NCBI GenBank assembly: GCA_023818865.1
Contig: JAMWDF010000018.1
Location: 1 to 21,411 of the forward strand
Origin: Candidatus Omnitrophota bacterium
GTDB lineage: Bacteria; Ratteibacteria; UBA8468; B48-G9; DSTR01
Length of the DNA stretch: 21,411 nt
Reading direction: 5' to 3'
Part shown: positions 7,789 through 15,264 of the stretch, piece after piece
Numbering within the stretch: position 1 is the stretch's first letter
Layout of the letters: every line of letters begins with the position of its first letter
Made by a program: the position numbers and the translations under genes
The notes under the pieces: generated by a model
Databases searched by the model: none
What the model saw: the letters and a program-made list of their open reading frames with translations, nothing else
Told to the model about the DNA's origin: nothing

Positions 7789-8352
7789 ATGTCCAGCGTC
7801 CAAAAGGCAAAAGAACAAATAGACTTTGAAAACTGCTACCAGGAGTTTGCACCCCGGTTGTTTGCGGTTGCTTATCGCTTACTCCGGAACCAGACTGACG
7901 CGTTAGATGTGGTTCAAGAAAGCTTTCTCCGGGCTTTCCGGAAGAGAAATAACTTCCGGGGGAGAGCCAAAGTTTCTACTTGGCTTTACCGAATTGTTAC
8001 CAATCGTTGCTACGATGTCTTGAGAAAAAGGAGTAGAGAGAAGAAAATTGAATATGGAGAAAATTACCATGCTAAGAGTGCCGGGTTTAACGGAGAACAT
8101 TGGTTGCAACAGGAAAAAATGATAGCAATGGTAAGACAAGAGATGGAAAAACTCACTGAAAAGCAAAAGACCGTTTTTATTCTGCGGGTTTACGAGGAAC
8201 TGCCTTACGATGAAATTGCCAGGATTACGCATTCCCGCGTAGGCACAGTAAAGGCGACTTTTTTTCAGAGTGTCATGAAGATTCGGAAAGGATTGAAAGA
8301 AAGAGGAGTGTTCGCCAATGAACTGCGAAAAGATGAAAAGGCTGTTAATTGA
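7789..8352 (+). CDS. ECF-family RNA polymerase sigma factor
   Basis: A 187-residue two-domain sigma factor. Region 2 spans about residues 20-90 (FAVAYRLLRNQTDALDVVQESFLRAFR, then VSTWLYRIVTNRCYDVLRKR). Region 4 is at about 120-175 (LTEKQKTVFILRVYEELPYDEIARI, then a recognition helix VGTVKATFFQSVMKIRK). It lacks regions 1 and 3, as is usual for extracytoplasmic-function sigma factors, and resembles the RpoE-like group. The next gene, overlapping by 35 bases, encodes a membrane zinc-finger anti-sigma factor. The pair should therefore respond to an envelope or redox signal. Targets cannot be read from the window. The start at ATG 7789 has only a weak purine stretch upstream and follows a small inverted repeat. 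Confidence 0.93.
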   Translation: MSSVQKAKEQIDFENCYQEFAPRLFAVAYRLLRNQTDALDVVQESFLRAFRKRNNFRGRAKVSTWLYRIVTNRCYDVLRKRSREKKIEYGENYHAKSAGFNGEHWLQQEKMIAMVRQEMEKLTEKQKTVFILRVYEELPYDEIARITHSRVGTVKATFFQSVMKIRKGLKERGVFANELRKDEKAVN

Positions 8353-8761
8353 ACAGGTGGCTAAGGCCGAAGAGTTGCCTGTTCAGGTCCAGGAGCATCT
8401 GAGTAGATGTTCAGAATGCCAAAATCTACTTAAGGAAGTAAAGAGCATATTGCAGGCAGTTTATCAGGACCAGCTGCCAACTGTTTCTAAGGAATACTGG
8501 GAACAATCCTTCAAGAAACTGAATGAGGCGGTGGGGCCAGTTAGACGAGTCAGAATGGTCCTTGCTTTTGCCGGGGCTCTTATCGTCGTATTCATCGGGC
8601 TAATTTCATTTTTCTCTGCTTGGCACTTTAGGCCAATATTAGAAACCAGATATGTTAGAGAATCGATTCTTCTCCCTTCCGAAGAGGAAATGTACCGCCT
8701 AGTGGATTACCTCAAAGACGAAGAGCCTGAAGTCGGCCTGTGGCTGCTACTAAATAACTGA
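8318..8761 (+). CDS. Membrane anti-sigma factor with zinc-finger domain
   Basis: A 147-residue protein with an N-terminal ZAS-type zinc finger: Cys3, then His27-x3-Cys31-x2-Cys34, the HxxxCxxC signature of anti-sigma factors. A single membrane helix follows at about residues 80-102, then a short external tail of about 45 residues. It should bind the adjacent ECF sigma factor at the inner face of the membrane and release it on a signal. The start overlaps the sigma gene by 35 bases, which favours coupled, roughly stoichiometric synthesis. The outer domain is too small to suggest a ligand. The protein is anti-sigma by motif and context, not by close similarity to a named member. Confidence 0.85.
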   Translation: MNCEKMKRLLIEQVAKAEELPVQVQEHLSRCSECQNLLKEVKSILQAVYQDQLPTVSKEYWEQSFKKLNEAVGPVRRVRMVLAFAGALIVVFIGLISFFSAWHFRPILETRYVRESILLPSEEEMYRLVDYLKDEEPEVGLWLLLNN

Positions 8762-8864
8762 ACTTATTCTTGGCCGCTCTGTTTTCCCCTATTAGGCATT
8801 TTCTTCTTATTGCTCCCGGGGCCTGTCTATGGCAAAATTATTCACAGGAAGAAGTAAACGTTTG

Positions 8865-8882
8865 ACCAACAGGAATGTTGGT
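8865..8882 (+). promoter_or_regulatory. Perfect hairpin with GGAA tetraloop upstream of the nitroreductase gene
   Basis: ACCAACA (8865-8871), GGAA loop (8872-8875) and TGTTGGT (8876-8882) form a perfect seven-base-pair stem closed by a GNRA-class tetraloop. It lies in the 165-base gap (8762-8926) between the anti-sigma gene and the nitroreductase gene. No U-run follows, so it is not a typical intrinsic terminator. It may be an mRNA processing or stability element, or a DNA operator. A weak upstream promoter can be imagined (TTGCTC at 8810, CAAAAT at 8833, 17 bases apart), but it is not convincing. Confidence 0.5.
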
Positions 8883-8917
8883 TGGAACGGTAAGGGATTG
8901 ATAAGAAAGGACTAACT

Positions 8918-8923
8918 GGAGGT
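8918..8923 (+). promoter_or_regulatory. Strong ribosome binding site of the nitroreductase gene
   Basis: GGAGGT is placed three bases before ATG 8927. It is one of the best Shine-Dalgarno matches in the window and fixes the start of the nitroreductase. Confidence 0.7.
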
Positions 8924-8926
8924 AAC

Positions 8927-9526
8927 ATGACCAGGAAATCTCTACCCCAGCCTCGTCTGCAGCAAAAGGTTTTCCTCAACGAACTGCTAAATCAAAGACG
9001 ATCGATCCGCCTCTATGAAGCAAAATCCCTGACTCTTGAAGAAATTAGCGAACTGCTCTGGGCCGCTGATGGACAGACAACCAGTTGGGGTGGGAGAACT
9101 GCTCCTTCAGCTGGAGCTACTTATCCCCTTGACCTTTATCTCGTTAGCGGACAGGTGGAACTTCTGGAGCCTGGAATTTACGCTTACCAAGTTCAGTCTC
9201 ATTCGGTTATTCTTCTTCAACCAGGGGACATCAGAAATAAACTGGCTGAGGCGGCTTACGGTCAGAAAATGGTCAAAGAAGCTCCAGCTACGATTGTTAT
9301 TGCTGCTACTCCGGAACGAACTACCGCCAGATATGGAGAAAGAGGGTGGCGATATATCTTTATGGAGGCTGGACACTGTGGACAGAACATTCACTTGCAA
9401 GCAGCTAACCTTGGTCTAGGAACAGTGATGATTGGTGCCTTTGAAGACTCCAGAGTCCAGAGCTGTTTGGGCATAATACCGGTGGTGCTTTACCTCTGCC
9501 CAGTGGGACGAAGACAGGATGAATAA
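8927..9526 (+). CDS. SagB-type nitroreductase-family oxidoreductase
   Basis: A 199-residue flavoprotein of the nitroreductase fold, closest in pattern to the SagB/ThcOx dehydrogenase group. It carries LLNQRRSIRLYEAKSLTLEE at the start (the RRSxRxY FMN-binding motif), RTAPSAGATYPLDLYLV in the middle, YGQKMVKEAPATIVI, then YIFMEAGHCGQNIHLQA with LGLGTVMIGAF and the PVGR end. SagB-like enzymes use FMN to oxidise substrates, in some clusters thiazolines or oxazolines of modified peptides. Stand-alone members have unknown substrates. No cyclodehydratase (YcaO/SagC-D) or precursor peptide is nearby, so a peptide-modification role is not supported here. It overlaps polX by eight bases. Confidence 0.88.
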   Translation: MTRKSLPQPRLQQKVFLNELLNQRRSIRLYEAKSLTLEEISELLWAADGQTTSWGGRTAPSAGATYPLDLYLVSGQVELLEPGIYAYQVQSHSVILLQPGDIRNKLAEAAYGQKMVKEAPATIVIAATPERTTARYGERGWRYIFMEAGHCGQNIHLQAANLGLGTVMIGAFEDSRVQSCLGIIPVVLYLCPVGRRQDE

Positions 9527-11222
9527 GAACGAGGAGATTGCCAGTCTTTTTCAACAGATAGCGGATGCTCTGGAGATAAAAGGAGAAAATCCTTTTCGGG
9601 TCAATGCTTATCGTCAGGCTGCCCGGGTTTTGAGTGAACTTTCTGAGGATATAAGAGTACTGCTCCAGCAAGGAAAACTGACGGAGATCCAGGGTATTGG
9701 ACCGGCGATGGCAGAGAAGATTGAAGAATATCTCGCCACCGGAAAGATGGCTAAGTACCAAGAAGCACTTTCCGGCCTTTCTCCTGGATTGCTGGCTTTG
9801 CTCCAAATACCAGGGATGGGACCCAAAACTGTTTCCTTGCTTCATAAGAAACTCCAGGTGAATTCCCTTGAGGACCTGGAGAGAGAACTGAATTCAGGCC
9901 GCCTGGAGGCTTTACCTGGGTTTGGGCGCAAGAAGGTAGAAAATTTGAGGAAAGGACTGCAAGTTTACCGCCAGGGTCAGGCGAGAATCCCTCTTGGGCC
10001 AGCCTTGACAATCGTTCGCCGGATGGTGGAAATGCTTTCAGGCAGTAGCAGTCAGATTTCTCCAGCTGGTTCTCTTAGGAGATTCAAAGAAACGGTTGGG
10101 GACATAGATATCCTGGCGACCGGTAGAGACCTTAATTTAATCATAGAAAAGTTCACTCATTTGCCAGGAGTCCAGGAGGTAATCGCCAGAGGAGAAACTA
10201 AAGCCTCAGTAAGAATTGCCCCTGAGGGTCTCCAGGTTGACCTTCGGGTGGTTGCAGAAGATTCTTACGGGGCCGCCTTGCAGTACTTCACGGGATCAAA
10301 AGCCCACAACATTAAGTTGCGCAGCCTGGCGGTTTCCTCCGGGTATAAAATCAACGAATACGGAGTGTTTCGTGGCCAGAAACGGGTGGGTGGAAAAACT
10401 GAAGAAGAAGTGTATCGGAACCTCCGGCTGCCATTCATACCGCCGGAATTGAGGGAAGACCGGGGGGAGATTGAAGCCGCCCTGAAGCAAGAGTTGCCAC
10501 AGCTTATAACCATGTCTGATATTCAAGGGGATTTCCACGTTCATTCCCATTACTCAGACGGCAAAGATGACCTAAGAGGTCTGGCGGAAGCAGCCAGGAA
10601 AAGAGGCTACAAATGGTTAGCGATTGCTGACCATTCTGTTTCAGTCAAGTACGCCCACGGTTTAACTTCAGATGACTTGATGAAGAAGTTGGAAGAAATA
10701 GACCAGGTGCAACGGGAATTCCCTGATGTTTGGCTCCTTAAGGCAGCTGAGGTGGATATCCTTCCTGATGGGAAACTTGATTATCCTGATTGGCTTCTCT
10801 CCCGATTGGACGTAGTCATTGCGGCCATTCACCAGGGTTTCTCTAAGAACGTAACTGAGCGGGTGATTGCGGCTATTGAGCATCCATTAGTAGATATTAT
10901 TGCTCATCCCACCGGCCGGTTGCTCACCGGGCGGAGCGGTTATCAAATTGACCTGGAAAAAGTGATGGAGCGGGCAGCAGAGAGGTCAGTCGCTTTAGAA
11001 ATCAACGCTTATTTTGACCGTCTTGACCTTAATGATGTCAACGCGGCTCGAGCCAAAAGTTTAGGTGTCCCCCTGGCTATTGGAACTGATGCCCACAGTC
11101 AGGCAATGCTATCTTATATGGAATTAGGGGTAGCGACTGCCCGCCGCGCTTGGCTGACAAAAAATGATATTCTTAACACTCGACCTTGGATAAAAAGAGG
11201 TAAAAGAACCAACGTTTCTTGA
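9519..11222 (+). CDS. polX: Family X DNA polymerase with PHP exonuclease domain
   Basis: A 567-residue bacterial PolX, full length for the family. An N-terminal 8-kDa-like DNA-binding domain with helix-hairpin-helix repeats (IQGIGPAMAEKI, IPGMGPKTVSLL, LPGFGRKKVENL) precedes the nucleotidyltransferase palm, with catalytic Asp195 and Asp197 in GDIDIL and Asp241 in VDLRV. From about residue 338 there is a PHP domain (DFHVHSHYSDG, ADHS at His372, AAEVDILPDG, IIAHPTGRL, IGTDAHS), which in bacterial PolX gives manganese-dependent 3'-5' exonuclease and AP-end processing. It acts in base-excision or gap repair. All key metal ligands appear intact. That may matter because the PolA here lacks its proofreading site. 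Confidence 0.95.
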   Translation: MNKNEEIASLFQQIADALEIKGENPFRVNAYRQAARVLSELSEDIRVLLQQGKLTEIQGIGPAMAEKIEEYLATGKMAKYQEALSGLSPGLLALLQIPGMGPKTVSLLHKKLQVNSLEDLERELNSGRLEALPGFGRKKVENLRKGLQVYRQGQARIPLGPALTIVRRMVEMLSGSSSQISPAGSLRRFKETVGDIDILATGRDLNLIIEKFTHLPGVQEVIARGETKASVRIAPEGLQVDLRVVAEDSYGAALQYFTGSKAHNIKLRSLAVSSGYKINEYGVFRGQKRVGGKTEEEVYRNLRLPFIPPELREDRGEIEAALKQELPQLITMSDIQGDFHVHSHYSDGKDDLRGLAEAARKRGYKWLAIADHSVSVKYAHGLTSDDLMKKLEEIDQVQREFPDVWLLKAAEVDILPDGKLDYPDWLLSRLDVVIAAIHQGFSKNVTERVIAAIEHPLVDIIAHPTGRLLTGRSGYQIDLEKVMERAAERSVALEINAYFDRLDLNDVNAARAKSLGVPLAIGTDAHSQAMLSYMELGVATARRAWLTKNDILNTRPWIKRGKRTNVS

Positions 11223-11225
11223 AAT

Positions 11226-11231
11226 GGAGAG
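11226..11231 (+). promoter_or_regulatory. Ribosome binding site deciding the ThyA-homologue start
   Basis: GGAGAG lies four bases before ATG 11236 and overlaps an upstream in-frame ATG at 11224 that has no Shine-Dalgarno of its own. This favours 11236 as the start. Confidence 0.5.
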
Positions 11232-11235
11232 ACTA

Positions 11236-12105
11236 ATGAGACAACCAGTTTTGCTCATCCGAGGTAAAAGTATTGCCGAAACCTGGGAAAAAAGTCTGGT
11301 GGCCCTCTGGAAGAAAGGAATTTCAGTGAAGACAGAGTATGACCGGGCGGCCGATCCAGCCAGTCGGGATGCCACTGTCATCCTGGTAGTTCGCCAACCT
11401 CTGGCCGAACCAAGAATTCATCTGGGTTTTCCTGGCGGGTTGGAGGATTTGGAAAAGTACCGTCAGGAAGTTGTTCTGGGAATCCACGACCACTGGATTG
11501 ACCCGACTGAGGGTAAATGGACTTATACCTATCATTCCCGCCTCTTTAATTATTCTTTGCCGGAAAACCCGGATAAGAAAGTTAATCAGATTGACCTCCT
11601 AGTGGAAAAACTGGCGGCTGTTCCTTACACCCGACGGGCTCAGGCGATTACCTGGATACCATTTACTGACCCGTTGACGGATGATCCCCCTTGTCTTCAG
11701 AGGATTTGGTGCCGACTGCTGAAAAGTGAAGAGGGAGAATATTCTTTGGTGATGAATACTCATTGGCGATCACGAGACGCCTATCGGGCGGCTTTTATGA
11801 ATCTCTTCGGGTTGACAGAGTTACAAAGAGAGATTGCTCGCCGGGTCTCTGAGAAAATAGGTAATCCGGTTCACCTGGGACAGTACACCGAAATGATTGA
11901 TTCCTATCATATTTACGGAGAAAGTTTCACTGATTTCACTGCTCGCTTCTTGCCTCTTTTAGGAAAGCGGCGCTTTTATGACCGGGAGCGGTTGAAAAGT
12001 CGCACTCTGCGCAGTGACGACCCAGTGGTTACAGAAAGTGTTGCCTACGCCCGTTGTCTTCTGGAAAAGGAGAAAGAATCCGGGCAACGGGGAAGGTTGT
12101 TTTGA
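11236..12105 (+). CDS. Archaeal-type thymidylate synthase homologue
   Basis: A 289-residue protein of the ThyA fold, resembling the divergent group found in methanogens rather than E. coli ThyA. The probable catalytic cysteine is Cys153 in DPPCLQRIWCR (compare the PPCH motif). The phosphate-binding arginine and pyrimidine-contacting asparagine lie in HWRSRDAYRAAFMN (Arg178, Asn189), and the sugar-contacting His225 and Tyr227 in DSYHIYG. An ordering phrase VEKLAAVPYTRRAQAITW precedes the cysteine. Family members make dTMP from dUMP with methylene-tetrahydrofolate, or act on dCMP. The Asn at 189 favours dUMP over the Asp seen in dCMP hydroxymethylases. The N-terminal RTGT phosphate loop of standard ThyA is not recognisable. 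An ATG at 11224 is an alternative start. Confidence 0.72.
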   Translation: MRQPVLLIRGKSIAETWEKSLVALWKKGISVKTEYDRAADPASRDATVILVVRQPLAEPRIHLGFPGGLEDLEKYRQEVVLGIHDHWIDPTEGKWTYTYHSRLFNYSLPENPDKKVNQIDLLVEKLAAVPYTRRAQAITWIPFTDPLTDDPPCLQRIWCRLLKSEEGEYSLVMNTHWRSRDAYRAAFMNLFGLTELQREIARRVSEKIGNPVHLGQYTEMIDSYHIYGESFTDFTARFLPLLGKRRFYDRERLKSRTLRSDDPVVTESVAYARCLLEKEKESGQRGRLF

Positions 12106-12127
12106 AAAAAGAAGTAAAAATTCCTGT

Positions 12128-13057
12128 GTGGAACATAGAATTCTCTTAATTGGTGGTCCAACTGGAGTGGGAAAGTCGGCCATAAGTTTCGCCTTGGCCA
12201 GAGAAATCCCCGCAGAAATTATTTCCGCAGATAGCCGGCAATTCTTTTGCGGTCTGGATATCGGCACGGATAAGGTTCCACGGTGGATGAGAGAACAAGT
12301 GCCGCACCATCTCATTGATTTTCTCCAGCCTGGCGAGCCGTTTGATGTATATGAATTTTTTCAGCGGGTCTTATTCCTTGTTGGAGAAATTCTTAGTCGG
12401 AAGAAATACCCAATTATTGTTGGGGGTAGCGGCCTTTACCTGAGATGCTTACTCCAGGGAATTTTTCATCTGCCTGAGGAAAAAAAAGAACACTTGAGTC
12501 AGTTACGCCGCCAGCTGGAAAGTTTTTCCACCGAGGAAATGTGGCAAAAGCTAAGGGAGGTAGATCCAGTCGCTTGCACAAAGATTCATCCTCATGACCG
12601 TTTTCGTCTGCGGCGGGCCTTGGAAGTTTATCTCCTCACTGGTCAGCCGCTGAGCTATCTTCAGCGAGAGAATCTCCGGCCTGTTCTGGGTGACCTGGGA
12701 GAGGTCACCTATTTCATTCTTAACCGGCCAAGGGCCTGGTTATATCAGCAACTGGACCAACGAGTGGAAAAAATGCTTCAAATTGGTTGGCTGGAGGAAG
12801 TAGCCAGGCTGAAAATTGCAGGCCACGAAAATTTCCTTCGGGAAAAAGCGCCTATTGGCTATGCAGAACTACTTGATGTTTTAAGAGGAAAGCTGACTGT
12901 GAGAGAAGCGGTAAGACTCATCAAGCAGAAAACCAAGCAGTTAGTTAGAAGACAATTGAGCTGGTTTCGCCAAGAACCGGGTTGCTGGCTAGAAGTGTTT
13001 CCCGGGGAAGAGGCAAAGGTGGTCTTATTGATGAAAAATGCCCTTGGAGAAAAATAG
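12128..13057 (+). CDS. miaA: tRNA dimethylallyltransferase MiaA
   Basis: MiaA transfers a dimethylallyl group to A37 of tRNAs that read codons starting with U. The protein has a P-loop at residues 9-17 (GGPTGVGKS), then SADSRQFFCGLDIGTDK, HHLIDFLQPGEPFDVYEF, IIVGGSGLYLRCL, HDRFRLRRALEVYLLTG, and a C-terminal RQLSWFRQEPGCWLEV. It is full length at 309 residues. I chose GTG 12128 because it gives the standard short lead before the P-loop and no overlap with the ThyA homologue. A GTG at 12014 would add 38 residues unlike any MiaA and overlap the previous gene by 92 bases. No good Shine-Dalgarno is present for 12128. Confidence 0.93.
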   Translation: MEHRILLIGGPTGVGKSAISFALAREIPAEIISADSRQFFCGLDIGTDKVPRWMREQVPHHLIDFLQPGEPFDVYEFFQRVLFLVGEILSRKKYPIIVGGSGLYLRCLLQGIFHLPEEKKEHLSQLRRQLESFSTEEMWQKLREVDPVACTKIHPHDRFRLRRALEVYLLTGQPLSYLQRENLRPVLGDLGEVTYFILNRPRAWLYQQLDQRVEKMLQIGWLEEVARLKIAGHENFLREKAPIGYAELLDVLRGKLTVREAVRLIKQKTKQLVRRQLSWFRQEPGCWLEVFPGEEAKVVLLMKNALGEK

Positions 13058-13071
13058 GCAGAGCTTGCGAA

Positions 13072-13827
13072 ATGATTAATTGGGGTGCCGGCTTTTTTTC
13101 TGGGATGATGCTTGGTTTTTGCCTGGTAATACTTGCGGTGGAGTGCTATTTTATTATCATAGACAAGGCAACCGAGCGGGAATTTTCTTGGTTTCAATTG
13201 ACGGTATTGGTCATTCTAGCCCTGGTGGCCCTGGTTCTAATCATTACCCGAATTGCTGTTTTCTCTATCCTTCTTCTTCCTGGCGGTTACCTATTACTAA
13301 AGTTTTTTGAGGTGAGGCAGGAAAATCTAAAAGAGGCCAAAACAACCTTGAAGAAAATGCAATCTCTCCAAAAGGTTGTCAATCAAGAACCAGAAAATGC
13401 CACTGCCTATGCTGCGCTGGGTGACCTCTACTTTCGGCAGAAGGATTACACCCGGGCGCTGGCGTGCTACCAAAAGGCTTACCATCTTGACCCAGTACCT
13501 TGGCTGGCTCAGAAGGTTAAGGTAGCCTATCGGGAGAATGAAATCAGCCAAGGTAATTTATGGTTATGTCCTGAGTGCGGAAGCAGAAACAAAGGCGAAG
13601 CAAACTACTGCCACTGTTGTGGTCAGCCTCGGCAGTTGGTCTTCACTGTCAAATCCGAGTTGCTGCGACAGTTGGAGCAAAACAAGATGTCCCTTTTTGG
13701 CTTTTTCTTGCTGGTGGTCACGCTGGCTATCCTTTGCAAATTCATCCGCGGGTTTGCTCTCTACTCGGCGTTTGTTTTTTATCTGGTGGTGGTGTATCTT
13801 ATTGGGAGATGGATTCTTACCCGTTAG
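13072..13827 (+). CDS. Membrane protein with TPR and zinc-ribbon domains, unknown function
   Basis: A 251-residue protein I do not recognise as a named family. N-terminal membrane helices occupy about residues 5-30 and 40-75. They are followed by a charged helix and a TPR unit at about 103-141 (ATAYAALGDLYFRQKDYTRALACYQKAYHLDP in two parts). A zinc ribbon follows, with Cys166-x2-Cys169 and Cys180-x2-Cys183 (CPECGSRNKGEANYCHCCGQ), and then two further membrane helices at about 206-249. The ribbon and TPR lie between membrane segments, probably in the cytoplasm, suggesting a membrane-tethered scaffold. It starts at ATG 13072, 14 bases after miaA; a farther upstream start would run into miaA. 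An in-operon position is the only functional clue. Confidence 0.75.
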   Translation: MINWGAGFFSGMMLGFCLVILAVECYFIIIDKATEREFSWFQLTVLVILALVALVLIITRIAVFSILLLPGGYLLLKFFEVRQENLKEAKTTLKKMQSLQKVVNQEPENATAYAALGDLYFRQKDYTRALACYQKAYHLDPVPWLAQKVKVAYRENEISQGNLWLCPECGSRNKGEANYCHCCGQPRQLVFTVKSELLRQLEQNKMSLFGFFLLVVTLAILCKFIRGFALYSAFVFYLVVVYLIGRWILTR

Positions 13828-13936
13828 CCTCCTGGTGAATATTGTTTTTCGTTGGCCTATTGCTGGCAAGCGGAGATGGAAAACCTTATTCAGATTTAGG
13901 TCAAAACAGAGGCAAAGATAAACAGGAGAGCATGAA

Positions 13937-15235
13937 ATGATAGCCAGGTATACGCGACCGGAGATGGCGGCAATCTGGAGCGAGGAAAATAAGTATCAAA
14001 AGTGGCTAGCCGTGGAACTGGCGGCATTAGAGGGTTGGCAGAAAGCCGGAGTTGTTCCGCAGCCCATTGTGGCGGCCATCAAAGATCAGGCTAAAGTTGA
14101 TTTAGAAAGAATCGCTGAAATTGAGAAAGAAACCCAGCATGATGTGATTGCTTTTGTCCAGCAAGTGTGTGAGAACCTTGGAGAACAAGGACGGTTTTTT
14201 CATTTTGGTCTGACCTCTTCTGATGTGGTGGATACCGCCACGGCTTTACAACTTAGGGAGGCTGGTTGGCTCCTCCAGAAAGACCTGAAAGCATTAGAGG
14301 AGGCGTTAAGAGAAAAGGCTTGGAAATACCGGGATTTACCAGTAATTGGTCGGACTCATGGAGTCCACGCAGAACCCATCACCCTTGGATTCAAATTTGC
14401 CGGGTGGTGGGCAGAAGTTAGACGCCACCAAAACCGATTAGAACAGGCAATAGCGGAAATTAGTACGGGAAAACTTTCCGGGGCCGTTGGTACCTATGCT
14501 AATATTTTACCCGAAGTAGAGGAATATGCCTTAAAGAGGCTCGGGTTGTCCAGTGAAACCTTTTCTACCCAGGTTGTGGCTCGAGACCGCCACGCATTTT
14601 TCATTTGTATCCTGGGGTTGATCGGCGCTTGCAGCGAGAGGATAGCTCTTCAGGTAAGGTTGCTGCAGCAAACAGAACTGGGGGAACTAGCTGAACCTTT
14701 TGGTCAACGGCAGAAAGGTTCATCCGCTATGCCTCACAAAAGAAATCCAATCCTGGCAGAGAGGGTTTGCGGATTGGCCAGGGTGATTAAGAAAAATGTG
14801 GCAGTCGCGCTTGATAACATATCTCTCTGGCATGAAAGAGATATCAGCCATTCATCAGCCGAAAGACTAATTCTGCCAGAAACTACCATTCTGGTGGACT
14901 ATGCTCTAAATCTGTTGGTTTCCATAGTGAATGGGCTAGAGGTTTTCCCGGACAATATAAAGCGCAATCTGAACCATACCCGAGGCTTAATTTTCTCCCA
15001 GGTTGTTCTCAGTCGGCTAGTGGAAAAAGGCCTACCGCGAATGGCTGCTTATGAAATAGTGCAGAAAAGCGCTTTTAAATCTCTGAGAGAAAAACGCGAT
15101 TTTTACGACATCCTAAGAGAAAACGACCAGGTGAATCAACTATTACCTGGCCCAGAATTAGAAGCCTGTTTCCAGCCAGGATATTTTCTGCGACGCCTGG
15201 AAAGACTTTTTTCCCGGATGGGAAAAGAAAGATGA
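13937..15235 (+). CDS. purB: Adenylosuccinate lyase
   Basis: PurB carries out two fumarate-releasing steps of purine synthesis: SAICAR to AICAR, and adenylosuccinate to AMP. This is a 432-residue protein, the size of the Bacillus/Thermotoga type. Marks are MIARYTRPEMAAIWSEENKY at the start, FGLTSSDVVDTATALQL, the GRTHGVHAEPITLGFKFAGW segment with the catalytic His, and the fumarase-superfamily signature GSSAMPHKRNPILAE with its catalytic serine loop. A Shine-Dalgarno (AGGAG in AACAGGAGAG) precedes ATG 13937. The preceding 109 bases (13828-13936) hold no convincing gene. It is followed by the mutase-like gene after 29 bases. Confidence 0.97.
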   Translation: MIARYTRPEMAAIWSEENKYQKWLAVELAALEGWQKAGVVPQPIVAAIKDQAKVDLERIAEIEKETQHDVIAFVQQVCENLGEQGRFFHFGLTSSDVVDTATALQLREAGWLLQKDLKALEEALREKAWKYRDLPVIGRTHGVHAEPITLGFKFAGWWAEVRRHQNRLEQAIAEISTGKLSGAVGTYANILPEVEEYALKRLGLSSETFSTQVVARDRHAFFICILGLIGACSERIALQVRLLQQTELGELAEPFGQRQKGSSAMPHKRNPILAERVCGLARVIKKNVAVALDNISLWHERDISHSSAERLILPETTILVDYALNLLVSIVNGLEVFPDNIKRNLNHTRGLIFSQVVLSRLVEKGLPRMAAYEIVQKSAFKSLREKRDFYDILRENDQVNQLLPGPELEACFQPGYFLRRLERLFSRMGKER

Positions 15236-15264
15236 TGGCTGATTAATTTTCTGCTTTTGGCTCC

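Noticed and set aside
1276..10919. Repeated CCGGCCGG palindrome (at 1276, 4418, 4460, 7282 and 10912), more often than expected for an eight-base word.
   Set aside because: Four of the five copies encode Thr-Gly-Arg with the same codons (ACC GGC CGG) and the fifth lies in frame in the GspL-like gene. Codon choice explains it better than a regulatory or restriction-related repeat.
12014..12127. A GTG at 12014 that would extend MiaA by 38 residues.
   Set aside because: The extension overlaps the ThyA homologue by 92 bases, has no ribosome binding site and does not resemble MiaA N-termini. GTG 12128 gives the normal distance to the P-loop.
12982..13071. Upstream start for the TPR/zinc-ribbon protein inside miaA.
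   Set aside because: It would overlap the conserved end of miaA by 76 bases. ATG 13072 gives an N-terminus that runs directly into the first membrane helix.
13835..13921. A 28-codon, GTG-started basic reading frame before purB.
   Set aside because: It has no Shine-Dalgarno and no recognisable family, and short basic frames arise easily by chance. There is no positive evidence that it is translated.
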